In this document: positions 1 through 9,126 of the stretch, one piece after another
Position numbering within the stretch: the stretch's first letter is position 1
Layout: the number at the start of each line of letters is the position of its first letter
NCBI GenBank assembly: GCA_002899765.1
Contig: PPDH01000025.1
Location: forward strand, 44,191-108,190
DNA: 64,000 bases
From: Sulfurimonas sp.
GTDB lineage: Bacteria; Campylobacterota; Campylobacteria; Campylobacterales; Sulfurimonadaceae
Direction of reading: 5' to 3'
Translations under genes and position numbers: made by a program
Notes under the pieces: generated by a model
Database searches by the model: none
The model's input: only the letters and a program-made list of their open reading frames with translations
What the model was told of the DNA's origin: nothing

Positions 1-495
1 GTTGTCATAGGTATTGGAGCTATGAGTTCCGATATGTTTTACTTGATTTTAATTTTAGTCGGAATGATAGAGTTAATAAACAATCCTTTTTTTATAAACA
101 TAGTAGGTATTGTCGGGAGTTTTTTTCTAACCTATCTTGCATATGAGATATATAAGCATAGAGAAAAAAAGATAAATGCAAAGAAAGAGGCGATTAAAAG
201 TAAAAGTCTTTTAAAGATATATGCCAAAGGATTTTTTTTAACACTTATGAATCCTTATACGATAATATTTTGGTTTAGTGTAGCCGGATATAGTGCGAAC
301 AGGGATTTAAATCTTTACTTTACTCTATTTGGCATGATAAGTTCTATAGTTTTGTGGATAACTCTTATGCCGTATTTAGTACATAAGTCAAAACATAAGA
401 TATCACAAAACATGTCTATTTATCTAAATATTTTTTCATCTTTTATTTTTCTTTGTTTTGCTCTTATGCTATTTGTAGATGTGGTGTTTTTATGA
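1..495 (+). CDS. LysE/RhtB-family exporter, 3' part (5' end lies outside the window)
   Basis: The frame is open from base 1 and the first internal ATG is at 22, so the gene almost certainly begins before the window. The visible 165 residues are very hydrophobic with about four membrane segments separated by a short Lys-rich loop near residues 45-65. The GIGAMSSDMFY and LTLMNPYTIIFW stretches are typical of the LysE/RhtB amino-acid exporter family, where an NP(Y/K) motif follows the charged loop. The family exports small amino acids or related solutes across the inner membrane; the substrate cannot be read here. Its stop overlaps by 6 bases the stop of the convergent NosD-like gene. Confidence 0.75.
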   Translation, partial: VVIGIGAMSSDMFYLILILVGMIELINNPFFINIVGIVGSFFLTYLAYEIYKHREKKINAKKEAIKSKSLLKIYAKGFFLTLMNPYTIIFWFSVAGYSANRDLNLYFTLFGMISSIVLWITLMPYLVHKSKHKISQNMSIYLNIFSSFIFLCFALMLFVDVVFL

Positions 496-1707
496 TTTTT
501 TAAATATCGGTTTTTTATCTTCTACCAAAAAAACAGGTTGGATAAACGGAGCTATTTTTAGTAAAAAGTTTAACATGGATAACGCTGCAGAGCCGTAAAA
601 AAATCCTAACTCAGGATTTTTAACTAAAAGAGCGTCAAGATAAAGATACTTTTTATGCGGTGTGTCGCCTATGTTGTCTCTGTTTACGTCAAATCCTTCA
701 TAATCATCCCAGTAGTTTGATTCTACCTCGTTTTGATTTGTTAAGCCGCTGCGGCTGTCGCTCATGACATTGTCCATATTTCCAAAGAGTTCATTTCTTT
801 GTATGACATTTTTTACACTATAGTTTTTAAAATTCAAACCTTTTGTGCTGTAGATAATCTTGTTATCCAATATCCAATTTTTCGTATCTCTGATTTTTGG
901 AGAGTTGTCGATATAGAGTGCCTGGTTGCACTCTGCAATGTTGTTTTTTTCTACATGTATATTTGAGGCAGCTTTTAAAAGTATGCCGAGACTGGTTTGT
1001 GCTCCGTGATGTCCTTTTATGGAATTACTGCTTACATTTATGTCACGGCTCGCTTCTAAAAAAATGCCTACTGCATTGTCTTTGAGTACATTGTCTATAA
1101 CTGTAATGTTTTTTGAGTGTTGCGTAAATATAGCATATCTACACTCTTGCATGTAGTTTTTAGAAATATTGTTATCATTTGAACGCATTAAAACGATGTC
1201 TCGTGATTTTATAAACTTGTTGTTTTGTATAGTGTTGTTATGGCTAAACCAAAGTCTAAGAGCGTCACCCCTAAACCCTATGCTCTCACCGCTTGAGGAG
1301 ACGGTACTGTTTTGTATGGCAGAGTTGTGTACATTGTCCAAAAATACACCAAAAAGTGAGTTTTTTATTGTACAGTTATCAATATTTACATGTTTTGCGT
1401 TGTTTATAAAAACGGCAGAGTCCATAGTGTCCAATCTGCTTCCGCTGTTTGTTATGGTTAGATTTTTGAGTTTTACATGTGAGCTTTTGATTGTTATGAT
1501 ATTTCCTCTGCCTTCTCCTTCTATAATAACGCCATCTTCTTTACCTATAATGTTTATAGGTTTTGTTATGGTTATACTGCCTTTGTAGATTCCGGCAGAG
1601 AGTTTCAAAGTAGAGCCTGCAGGCGAGGAGTCAATAGCATCTTGAAGTAGATTGGCATATGTATTTATGATAAATATAAAACAGATAAAAAAAGCTTTTT
1701 TAAACAT
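490..1707 (-). CDS. nosD: NosD-like periplasmic right-handed beta-helix protein
   Basis: A 405-residue protein with an N-terminal signal peptide (MFKKAFFICFIFIINTYA) followed by about ten Asn-rich repeats of the type N-x-I-x-x-N, the signature of parallel beta-helix (PbH1/CASH) domains. A YWDDYEGFDVNRDNIGDTP segment near residue 330 and a hydrophobic C-terminal stretch match the NosD family, a periplasmic protein needed for maturation of the copper centres of nitrous oxide reductase. No nosZ, nosF or nosY lies next to it, so this may be a stand-alone NosD paralogue rather than part of a nos operon. The family is clear; the precise role is inferred. Confidence 0.75.
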   Translation of the reverse strand: MFKKAFFICFIFIINTYANLLQDAIDSSPAGSTLKLSAGIYKGSITITKPINIIGKEDGVIIEGEGRGNIITIKSSHVKLKNLTITNSGSRLDTMDSAVFINNAKHVNIDNCTIKNSLFGVFLDNVHNSAIQNSTVSSSGESIGFRGDALRLWFSHNNTIQNNKFIKSRDIVLMRSNDNNISKNYMQECRYAIFTQHSKNITVIDNVLKDNAVGIFLEASRDINVSSNSIKGHHGAQTSLGILLKAASNIHVEKNNIAECNQALYIDNSPKIRDTKNWILDNKIIYSTKGLNFKNYSVKNVIQRNELFGNMDNVMSDSRSGLTNQNEVESNYWDDYEGFDVNRDNIGDTPHKKYLYLDALLVKNPELGFFYGSAALSMLNFLLKIAPFIQPVFLVEDKKPIFKKS

Positions 1708-1817
1708 AGAAATCCTAAAGATAAAAGTAAGTTTTAATTTTTTATTATGCCATATCTAATAAATAAAGTTGTATTTTGCGGTAGAAAAAAAGAGGGGGAA
1801 ATATATATAAAGTATGC

Positions 1818-1835
1818 GAGCGGATAAATCCGCTC
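1818..1835 (-). terminator. Hairpin terminator of the cold-shock gene
   Basis: A perfect 7-bp stem (GAGCGGA / TCCGCTC) with a 4-base loop lies 8 bases downstream of the cspA stop codon on the minus strand and is followed by an A/T-rich run. The T tract is imperfect, so terminator strength is uncertain. Confidence 0.6.
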
Positions 1836-1843
1836 AAGAAAGA

Positions 1844-2062
1844 TTACAGACCTGTAACGTTTTCTGCTTGTGGACCTTTTTCGCCTTGACCGATTTCAAA
1901 AGTTACCTTTTGACCTTCGTCTAGTGAAACACGACCGTAGCCTGTGCTGTTGATTTGACGAAAGTGTACGAATACATCTTTACCGCCATTTTCTTGTTCG
2001 ATAAATCCGAAACCTTTTTCACCATTGAACCATTTAACTGTACCGTTTACTAATGCTGCCAT
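1844..2062 (-). CDS. cspA: Cold-shock protein of the CspA family
   Basis: A 72-residue single cold-shock domain protein, normal length for the family. Both nucleic-acid-binding motifs are present: RNP1 (KGFGFI, about residues 16-21) and RNP2 (DVFVHF, about 29-34). Such proteins bind single-stranded RNA and DNA and act as RNA chaperones in the cytoplasm. The gene is monocistronic: a hairpin follows it and about 70 bases of leader precede it after a good TATAAT box, which fits the long structured leaders common to cspA genes. The ATG is preceded by AAAGGTATTACA. Confidence 0.95.
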   Translation of the reverse strand: MAALVNGTVKWFNGEKGFGFIEQENGGKDVFVHFRQINSTGYGRVSLDEGQKVTFEIGQGEKGPQAENVTGL

Positions 2063-2141
2063 TGTAATACCTTTGTGTTTGAATACACCTCATTGCTGAA
2101 GTGGTCTAAAATCTAATATGAAGCTTTCTCTTAGTAGGCGG

Positions 2142-2147
2142 ATTATA
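2142..2147 (-). promoter_or_regulatory. Predicted -10 box of the cspA promoter
   Basis: TATAAT on the minus strand, about 80 bases upstream of the cspA start. No strong -35 hexamer is visible, which is usual for the sigma-70 promoters of this phylum. It implies a leader of roughly 70 nt. Confidence 0.5.
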
Positions 2148-2284
2148 CTGTTAACTAGGTCATCAATGTAAAGCAGACTAAAGATGTAACTCGAATCATC
2201 TTTTATTGCCGAGAGTATAACTGAATAAAAGGTAAATGTATATAGCTGAGGCTAATTCTTTTTAAATTAGTACTTTTGAGTGTT

Positions 2285-2761
2285 TTAAAACTTAGTCTCT
2301 TTTTTGTTATAGGCGATAAACTCGCTTGTAAACTTGAGCATATTTTTGTAGTGGTCGCCGTGCCAGTAGACTTTGCCGCACTCCCTGCATCTGGCAAAGG
2401 TGTCAAAGTACTTTTTAGTTTTTGCTTTGAGCTCCTCTATGGCTTCATGCTTCTCTATCTTCTCAAGTTCGCCGTTACACTTGATACATCTGCTAAGAGG
2501 CTTGCTCTTGTCAAAAAGTTTGTAGTGGTGAAATATCTCTCTTAACTGCTCCTCGAACCCTGCATGAGCAAGATACAAAGCGTTATGATGCTTCATCCTC
2601 TCATAGAGTATCTTGTCGCTTGTGAGAAGAAATCTCTGCTCTTTGTGTGCAATCTCGATGATATCGTCATCATCTATGCTCTGAAAGTAAAGCGTATCAA
2701 ATCCAAATATTCTAAGATACTTGGCAATCTTCCCCAAATGGCAGTCGGCTATGAATTTCAT
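2285..2761 (-). CDS. Mut7-C RNase-domain protein with zinc ribbon
   Basis: 158 residues. The N-terminus (MKFIADCHLGKIAKYLRIFG) is the hallmark of the Mut7-C (DUF5615/PIN-like) family: FxAD with LGxLAxxLRxxG. The middle holds the acidic DDDDII and LLTSD segments of the fold. The C-terminal half has two CxxC pairs (SRCIKCNG and ARCRECGK) that form a zinc ribbon. The family is predicted to be an RNase by fold; few members have a known role. It lies 15 bases downstream of the next gene on the same strand and is probably co-transcribed with it. Confidence 0.8.
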   Translation of the reverse strand: MKFIADCHLGKIAKYLRIFGFDTLYFQSIDDDDIIEIAHKEQRFLLTSDKILYERMKHHNALYLAHAGFEEQLREIFHHYKLFDKSKPLSRCIKCNGELEKIEKHEAIEELKAKTKKYFDTFARCRECGKVYWHGDHYKNMLKFTSEFIAYNKKETKF

Positions 2762-2776
2762 GGGGTTATAGGGTCT

Positions 2777-3103
2777 TTAAAGGTGCGTTTCAATATCAAC
2801 CAGTTCTACGCGGGCACACTCTTTTTTTAAAAGTTTTTTGCTGTTTGAATCATCTTCTGCCAAACTCAAAAGATCTGCAAAGTCATCTTTAGACACTTCG
2901 ACAGTATGGAGTTCTTTAAGAGTTTCAATACTGAGTGTTGCCTCTTCTTTGGATTTAAGCGTAATATTACGATGCCCCTTAGCAAACTCTGATTTTATAG
3001 CTTTTGCTACTTTTTCGTTGTTAAGCAGTTCCTTAAGTGAAATCTTTTGATTGAGATCATTATCGCATAGTATTTTATACGTTACCACTATTTTTCCATC
3101 CAT
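2777..3103 (-). CDS. Hypothetical protein, 108 residues
   Basis: No family recognised. The product is mixed-charge and soluble, with no signal peptide, membrane segment or cysteine cluster (a single Cys near residue 13 and one near 98). The ATG at 3103 is preceded by AAGGAAATCAGC, an acceptable ribosome site. It sits just upstream of the Mut7-C gene (15-base gap), suggesting a two-gene operon, but this does not indicate a function. Confidence 0.6.
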   Translation of the reverse strand: MDGKIVVTYKILCDNDLNQKISLKELLNNEKVAKAIKSEFAKGHRNITLKSKEEATLSIETLKELHTVEVSKDDFADLLSLAEDDSNSKKLLKKECARVELVDIETHL

Positions 3104-3305
3104 AATGCTGATTTCCTTTACAAGTTTTATAAAAAAAGATTATAGTAAGTAGCACTTAAATCTCGTTTTAAAAGGCTTTTATATGAGTATCTTAACGAAT
3201 GTATCTTTACAATTCGCTTCGGAGTGAGACAAACCCGGACACTGATAAACTTCATAACCCGCGCAGATATTTATTTACTTGCGTGTAAATTTGAATTTAA
3301 TGGGA

Positions 3306-3473
3306 TTATATAAGTTCAACTTTCAACTCTTTGCCTAAGATATGTGCAAAGTTTTGAAGAGTTGAGAGCTTTATATCTTGTGCATGGTTTTCTATCCTAG
3401 AAATAGCGGACTTCTTTGTATGCAGTTTTTGAGCTAAATCTTCCTGCGTAAGCTCGATGACTATGTTTGTACT
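3306..3473 (-). pseudogene. XRE-type HTH remnant (antitoxin-like C-terminus)
   Basis: A frame of 55 codons encodes a helix-turn-helix of the XRE/Cro type: [21 protein letters not shown], then a second helical segment ending KELKVELI. This is the usual C-terminal half of HigA/RelB-type antitoxins. No ATG, GTG or TTG precedes the HTH in frame; the frame runs straight into the TGA of the neighbouring gene. It therefore looks like a 5'-truncated relic of a toxin-antitoxin pair, or the part behind a stop if the upstream frame (3474-3866) was once fused to it. Confidence 0.55.
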
Positions 3474-3866
3474 TCATTTCACTTCAAAATGTGCAAATGC
3501 ACCTTCTACGCTTAATACATTTTTATAGCTAATATTTGTAATTCTTACTTTTTTTGTAGTTAAGTCACACACTGCGATGCGAAAATTTTGACCCATATAT
3601 GGCTCAACAATGCATATGATTTTATCTTCGATTTGTCTTGTTGCATGGATGATTCCTTTTAGAGTGTGAAAAAAGTACTTTGGGTAACTCAGTGGTGTAA
3701 TCTCAACAACATCTGCAGCTCTTTTTTTGTCAAGACTTTGTGCAATAATGTTAGCATCTTCAAAGCTGTCAAACTGAACACACCAGTCATCAAACTCTTT
3801 GTTAAACCGTTTTAGGTCTTCATCTAAAAAACCACCCGCCGGTGATTGTAGGGCAAATATACTCAT
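3474..3866 (-). CDS. Hypothetical protein, 130 residues
   Basis: No family recognised. It is a soluble, mixed alpha/beta-looking protein with two cysteines and no signal sequence. Its stop is immediately followed, in the same frame, by the XRE HTH remnant, so it may be half of a broken toxin-antitoxin module, but it does not resemble a RelE, HigB or HipA toxin that I can identify. The ATG at 3866 has no strong ribosome site (AACATACATACGAGATTTAA lies before it), and the start is uncertain. Confidence 0.45.
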   Translation of the reverse strand: MSIFALQSPAGGFLDEDLKRFNKEFDDWCVQFDSFEDANIIAQSLDKKRAADVVEITPLSYPKYFFHTLKGIIHATRQIEDKIICIVEPYMGQNFRIAVCDLTTKKVRITNISYKNVLSVEGAFAHFEVK

Positions 3867-3993
3867 TTGTTAAATCTCGTATGTATGTTCATAATTGTAT
3901 TTTGTTACTCCATTAAACACATGAAGTATAAATCACAGCTACATTGTATCTAATAGATGATAATTATAAAAAAAAGTCACTCACTAAAAACAT

Positions 3994-4263
3994 TTAATAT
4001 CTAATTTCAAAGTCTCCGCTAAAAGTCTCACTAGAAGGGAATCTCTCTATTTTATTTACAATGCTTTTTAGTGAACCTTTTTTTAGTATTTCTATAAATC
4101 TCTCAACATCACCTTCACTACATGTAACGCAAGCTTCAACAGAACCGTATTCTAAGTTTTTAACATATCCGCTGAAGTTTTCTTTAGTTGAGTTTTCATA
4201 AACATTTTTTCTATAAAAAACACCTTGCACATTTCCACTTACTTTAAACTTGTAGTTATTCAT
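3994..4263 (-). CDS. acyP: Acylphosphatase
   Basis: 89 residues, the standard acylphosphatase length. The catalytic signature is present: GNVQGVFYRKNV (Arg in the phosphate-binding loop, about residue 18) and the YVKN motif with the catalytic Asn near residue 36. The enzyme hydrolyses carboxyl-phosphate bonds such as acetyl phosphate and 1,3-bisphosphoglycerate in the cytoplasm. The usual Phe-Arg pair reads Tyr-Arg here, a tolerated change. It has a good ribosome site (AAGGAATATCT) and stands alone. Confidence 0.9.
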   Translation of the reverse strand: MNNYKFKVSGNVQGVFYRKNVYENSTKENFSGYVKNLEYGSVEACVTCSEGDVERFIEILKKGSLKSIVNKIERFPSSETFSGDFEIRY

Positions 4264-4367
4264 AGATATTCCTTTTTTAAAAAGTATCCAAATTTTGCTT
4301 ATGTTTTACATGTAGTTTTATTTTTACATGTATGAGGAGATTCAACCCCTGGGGTGTAATTTGTAGG

Positions 4368-5429
4368 TCACTTATGGTTTTTAAATACTTCTACTACTTT
4401 TTGCAAATTTGATTTAATTGTCTCATCTGTTTGTCTGTCAATTAATTCATCAAGTTCAGTAAAACCCCAACCTTTTAATGATGTATCTTTATATGTTTCT
4501 AGCCATTTTTTTAATTTTATATCTATATTCTGATTGTTTGTAGCATCTTTTATAATATCAAGCATTTGATATTTAATCATTTCAGCTTTATTTAGTTTGT
4601 ACTTTTCAATAAATTTATTAACTAATTCAATATCAGTATTTATTTCTTTTATAATGTGTAATTCAAATAAATTTAAAAATGAACTATTAAATTTAATATC
4701 ATCTTTTATAGACTTTTTATAGCAATCTAAGGCATTGTCATAATCTTTTTTACTACTATAGACAAGAGCTAAATTATAATGTGCATTATGATTATTAGGA
4801 GTTAATTCAATTACTTTTTTATACGCTGAAATAGCATCATCATAATTTTTTTGATTGTGGTTTTCCAAAGCTACTACAAACCAATCATTTGCAGTTTTAT
4901 CCTGCTTATTTTTAATCTCTTCAGATAATTTATTTAATAATTCTTTTTCTTCTGAAGTAAGATTTTCTGTTTTATTCTTTAAAAAAGTTTCTATATCTTT
5001 TTCAGTTTTTATCTTTATTTCTTTAAGGAGTTTTTCATACTCTTTAATTGTTTCTTCAAGTTTTGTAATTTTGTTATTTGCTTTATCATCAATAAGTTTT
5101 ATAACATATGCTTTTATATTGTTAATTCCTAAAATTGTCACAAGTAAAAATAACGCACCGACTACCCCTAAAATTACTTGAAAAGTACTTAGTTGTTTGT
5201 CATACAAGTTGTTTGTTATTTCACTTTCTCTGCTATATTTTTCTTTTACAATATTTAAATCATATTTGATTGTTTCATTTTCTTTTTGTATAAGTTGTAT
5301 TTGAATTTTTAATTCATTGTTTTATTTTATGAGTTGCTCAACCTTATACTCTAATAATTCAGAGTTTTCCTCTTTTGCATATAACATAGATGAGATTGAT
5401 AAAATGCAGATAAATATAAGTTTTAACAA
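4368..5429 (-). pseudogene. TPR-repeat membrane protein, reading frame interrupted by one in-frame TAA (5322-5324)
   Basis: Read through one TAA, this frame gives about 353 residues: a TTG-started signal peptide (LLKLIFICILSISSMLYA), a coiled coil, one membrane helix (VILGVVGALFLLVTI) and then a second coiled coil and two TPR units (residues around NDWFVVALENHNQKNYDDAI and NAHYNLALVYSSKKDYDNAL) plus a helical C-terminus. AAGGACT precedes the TTG. The interrupted context is EQLIK-stop-NNELK inside a coiled coil, where Glu, Lys or Gln would fit. Without readthrough only an internal start near 5207 remains, which would lose the signal peptide. TPR units suggest a protein-binding scaffold facing one side of the inner membrane; no specific function is evident. 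Confidence 0.6.
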
Positions 5430-5506
5430 ATTGAGTCCTTTGATATATTTGTATGAATTATATCTTAAAATATAATTCAAATGTAGAAGTAAATAAGTTT
5501 TTTTAT

Positions 5507-7876
5507 TTACAACTCCACAACCAGCTCAAACATCTCTTTTATCTCCATCTCGTGGCTTATGAGAAATATCTGTCTGTATTGCTCTTTGATGGTGTGGAAT
5601 GCTTCTAGTATCTCCATTCTTCGGCTCTCGTCCTGACTTCCAAAAACTTCATCAAATGCCAAGAAACCTATAGAACTTGCACCGCTGAGTTCCGTGAGAG
5701 TCTTTGAAATGGCGATGCGTAGAACCAAATTTGCCAAGTCAATCTCTCCGCCGCTAAATCGTTCTATCGGGTATTTTTTGCCCTCGTCGTAGATGAAAAA
5801 GTCGAAGTCGTTGCTGACCTCTATGTGCTGGTATTTGCCTTTGGTAATAGTCGCGTACATGTCGGATGCGATACTTGAGATTCGCGGTGCTACTTTTGCG
5901 TTTAGGCGGGTTTTGAACTCGGCTAGTGAGACTTTTATCTTCTCATAATCCACCAAATCATCTTTTTTATTTTGGACTTTTTTTAGCTGTATTTCATTGT
6001 TTTGAAGTGAGTTTTGCACTGTTTTTATCTCGCCCTCAATACCGGCGATTTGCACTTTTATCTCATTTAAAAGTGTGGTTTTTGACTCTATGGTTTTGAG
6101 TATGCTCTCATGTTCTTCAAGCTGATGTTTATGCTTCACATCATCGTAAATGATGCTTTTAAACTCTGCTTCTTTGCTTTGACATGTCAAGCTTAACTCT
6201 TCTATCTTTTTGTTTACATGTAACAAATCCGACTTCACGAGAACAAGCCTTTTTAGCTCGGTTTCAAGACTGAGCGCATGTTTATACTGCGGCTCTATCG
6301 CCGTTATCGAATTTTTAACTCTCTCATGCAGTTTTTCATCGTAACTATACGCTTCAAGCTCTTTAAGTTCCGCTTTGTTTTTGATGCCTTTTTGTTCTAC
6401 ATGTACAAAATGCTCTTTGGCTGTTTTGAGGTCTTTGAGCTTGCTTTGCATGATGTTTATGTTCTTTGTCAGCTCCAAAAACTCTTTCTCTTTTTCCTTC
6501 TTTTGTGCCTCAAACGCGGCTTTTTGAGCAGTTACGTTTTGGAGCTGTTTTTGATACTCGTCTATCTTTTTTTGATGAGTCTCTTTTACTGCGGTGACAA
6601 GCGAGTTTATGACATTGTCGTACTCTTCAAGCAGCGGTCTTGTACATGTCGGACATGCTCCCTCGCTTCCGAGTTCATGGAGTTTTGCGATTTTGGCGTT
6701 TGTCATGTCTATCTGTTTCTGCTCTGCCACCGTCTCCGCTTTTAGCTCGTTTTCTATGGTGTGTTTTGCGTTTATGCTCTCTTGCAAAACTGCGATATTC
6801 AGCTCTAAGTTTTTGGCATTTAATACAAATTCGTCATATCCCTCACATGCGCTCTCAAGTGCTTGAATGTCCGCTTTGGACTTTTTCCACTGCTCTGTGA
6901 GCTGGGCTTGCTCTTTTAAAATCCCCTCGCGTTTGAGATGAAACTCTCGCAGTTTCTCCTGCTCTTTTATCTGCTCTTGAAATGCCGCGTACTCTGTTTT
7001 TAGAGGTTGGAGTTTATTTAATTTTTCTTGTTTGTCCTCTAGCTCGTGAAGTTCAGCGGTAAGTTTTACCTGATTCATAATCTCTGAACTTTTTGAGTTT
7101 TTGGCAAGTTCGAGTTCGCCAAAAAGCTTCTGTTTTTGCTCTTTTGTTTTTGCGAGAAGTTCAAGCTCTTTTTTGATGTTTTGTTCTCTGAGTTTTATAT
7201 GCTCCAATTCTTCTGTTTTACTAAGCACCTCTTTTGAAAGAGCTTCTTTTGCGCTAATGCTCTCTTTTATCTGCTCCTGTTTTAACTTTATCTCGTCTTC
7301 GCCCAAAAGCACCTCTTTAAACGCTTCTATCTCACGTTTTAGCTCTCTGCTTTTTTCAATCAGCTCTTTTTCTACAAAGTCTATTTTTTCAAGTCCAAGA
7401 AGCTTTCTTATCATCTTTTTTCGCTCTTCGGGTTTAAGAGTGCTCAGGCTTGTCAGCTCTTTTTGTGAAGCGAAAAGCGTGTGCATAAATGCGTCTTTGC
7501 TCATCTTTGTTAGTTTGATTATGGCAGATGTAACCTCTTTTGCTCCGCTTGTAGTCAACTCGCCGTTTTTGTAAAACTTTGCGTTTGCGCTCATGGCTTT
7601 GCCGCGAAATTCACGAACCACTTTGTACAAAATGCCCTCAAATTCAAACTCAAGTTCTACGACTACGGCATCTTTTTCACTTGCGTTTGCGTTTCTTAGA
7701 AGCTCTTTGTTTCCTCTGTTTTTTGCCTCTCCGTAAAGTGCGAAGAGTATCGCTTCAAAGATGGTGCTTTTTCCGCTTCCGTTTTTACCGATAATGCCTA
7801 TGAGACCTTCGCCGAACTCTATGGTTTTGGCGGTGTACTTTTTAAAGTTTTCAAGGCGGAGTTTAGAGAGTGTCAT
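5507..7876 (-). CDS. sbcC: SbcC/Rad50-type ATPase of the SbcCD nuclease
   Basis: 789 residues in the SMC/Rad50 order: N-terminal Walker A (GKNGSGKST, about residues 31-39), two long coiled coils flanking a zinc hook (CPTC, about residue 410), then the ABC signature FSGGEIDLANLVLR and Walker B (FLAFDEVFGSQD) near the C-terminus, followed by the switch His (LISHEME). It is the ATPase partner of the SbcD nuclease; the complex opens hairpins and processes double-strand ends. It overlaps the sbcD end by 14 bases, so the two are translationally coupled, as usual. Confidence 0.93.
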   Translation of the reverse strand: MTLSKLRLENFKKYTAKTIEFGEGLIGIIGKNGSGKSTIFEAILFALYGEAKNRGNKELLRNANASEKDAVVVELEFEFEGILYKVVREFRGKAMSANAKFYKNGELTTSGAKEVTSAIIKLTKMSKDAFMHTLFASQKELTSLSTLKPEERKKMIRKLLGLEKIDFVEKELIEKSRELKREIEAFKEVLLGEDEIKLKQEQIKESISAKEALSKEVLSKTEELEHIKLREQNIKKELELLAKTKEQKQKLFGELELAKNSKSSEIMNQVKLTAELHELEDKQEKLNKLQPLKTEYAAFQEQIKEQEKLREFHLKREGILKEQAQLTEQWKKSKADIQALESACEGYDEFVLNAKNLELNIAVLQESINAKHTIENELKAETVAEQKQIDMTNAKIAKLHELGSEGACPTCTRPLLEEYDNVINSLVTAVKETHQKKIDEYQKQLQNVTAQKAAFEAQKKEKEKEFLELTKNINIMQSKLKDLKTAKEHFVHVEQKGIKNKAELKELEAYSYDEKLHERVKNSITAIEPQYKHALSLETELKRLVLVKSDLLHVNKKIEELSLTCQSKEAEFKSIIYDDVKHKHQLEEHESILKTIESKTTLLNEIKVQIAGIEGEIKTVQNSLQNNEIQLKKVQNKKDDLVDYEKIKVSLAEFKTRLNAKVAPRISSIASDMYATITKGKYQHIEVSNDFDFFIYDEGKKYPIERFSGGEIDLANLVLRIAISKTLTELSGASSIGFLAFDEVFGSQDESRRMEILEAFHTIKEQYRQIFLISHEMEIKEMFELVVEL

Positions 7877-8980
7877 CGCTCACCTCCTCATACTTTGCAA
7901 ACAGTTCTTGAATCTTCGGTTTTAACCTCTCAAACTCATTTTCTTTGCTCTCCTCTTTTACATGTAAGATAAAATACTCCTCCAAAGAGAGCGCTTCCAC
8001 ATCTTCTACATATGCTTCATTTGTACCTCTTTTAAATTCTCTTTTTACGCTTACATGTAAAGCGTCGGCAAACAGCTCTTTTATGGCAGAGTTTTGGATG
8101 TCGATGGATTGCAGGACAGTTAGATTTGTGAGCTTTACTTCTACCAAAGCATCTTTTATATCGCTTATATCAAGGTCAAATACTGAGTTCTCAAAATCCT
8201 CGCACTCTATCTCTTTAAGAACGATAGGGCGGATTTTTATCTCTTTATATTCTACATGTAGAGTCTCGCCCAGAGTTACCAGTGCAAAGCCTTTTGAGTT
8301 GCGTTTGTCGTTTAGGCTTGTACGTTCGGTTGAGCCGCTGTAAAAGACATTTTCATGCTTTCCGACTTGTCCAAATCCGTTCCAATGTCCGAGTGCTACA
8401 TAATCCATCATTTTAAATATATACTCTTTATTACTCGGGTAAACCCACTCGCCAAACTCCTGCATGAGGTAAAACGCACCGACCGAGCAGTGCATCATCA
8501 TGATGTTTTTTTGCTTTTGTCAATCTCGGCTTCGCAGAGTTCTATCTGAGAGAGTGCCTTTGTTTCGTCGTTCATGTGGGGCAGGGTGTGAAATATCACG
8601 CGCTCAAACTCTACTTTTTTGTACTCTTGATTGTAAGATACATGTATGTTTTTAAAACCTTCAAATATCTTAAGTATAGGCGAGGAAAGGTTTGTTCTAG
8701 GCGTTGAGTGGTTTCCCGCAATGAGGATAAAAGGGATGTTTAAATAGTCGATGATTTTGAACTGTTCCAGCGCAAAAGTGATAGCTCTGTTTGAAGGGCT
8801 TGAACGGTGAAACAGATCGCCCGTGTGGATGATATAATCGGGCTTAATAACTTTTATCTGCTCTACGACCTGAGAAAAAGCGTCGTAAAAGTCGGCTTCT
8901 CTCTTGTTGATGTTTTCATCGTTTAAAATGTCTAGGTCGTTAAAGCCTAAGTGAGTATCGCTAAAGTGAACTATTTTCAT
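7863..8980 (-). pseudogene. sbcD: SbcD/Mre11-type nuclease, broken by a frameshift near 8506-8512
   Basis: The first 157 residues carry the calcineurin-like phosphoesterase motifs of Mre11/SbcD: DTHLGF (D-x-H), GDLFH, GNHSTPR. The frame then ends (stop at 8498-8500) in DKSKKTS-stop, while the next frame (from about 8501) resumes exactly where the family continues: IMMMHCSVG (the H of the HCSxG motif), and GLGHxxxxGQ-like ALGHWNGFGQV. Adding one A to the seven-base A run restores one continuous protein of about 373 residues. A homopolymer length error in the sequence is the likely cause, though a true frameshift cannot be excluded. Confidence 0.85.
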
Positions 8981-9043
8981 CTGAAAACTCCCGATAATTT
9001 TAAATATTTTACCTAAAAAACAGATTTTTTAAGAAGAGCACAA

Positions 9044-9058
9044 TGATATCTATTATCA
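9044..9058. promoter_or_regulatory. Fur-box-like palindrome upstream of exbB (site 1)
   Basis: TGATATCTATTATCA, 15 bases, a near match to the Fur-box core TGATAATNATTATCA. It lies 69 bases before the exbB start codon. The same palindrome type recurs at 9096, 13946, 25543 and 25595, all upstream of iron genes. Confidence 0.65.
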
Positions 9059-9095
9059 AAATCAGAATGATTTAAGGAGTATAGTTATATCATTT

Positions 9096-9110
9096 TGATT
9101 TTAGTTATCA
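9096..9110. promoter_or_regulatory. Fur-box-like palindrome upstream of exbB (site 2)
   Basis: TGATTTTAGTTATCA, a weaker Fur-core match, 17 bases before the exbB ATG. Binding here would block the promoter or start region. Confidence 0.5.
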
Positions 9111-9126
9111 AAATAAGGTTATAAAT

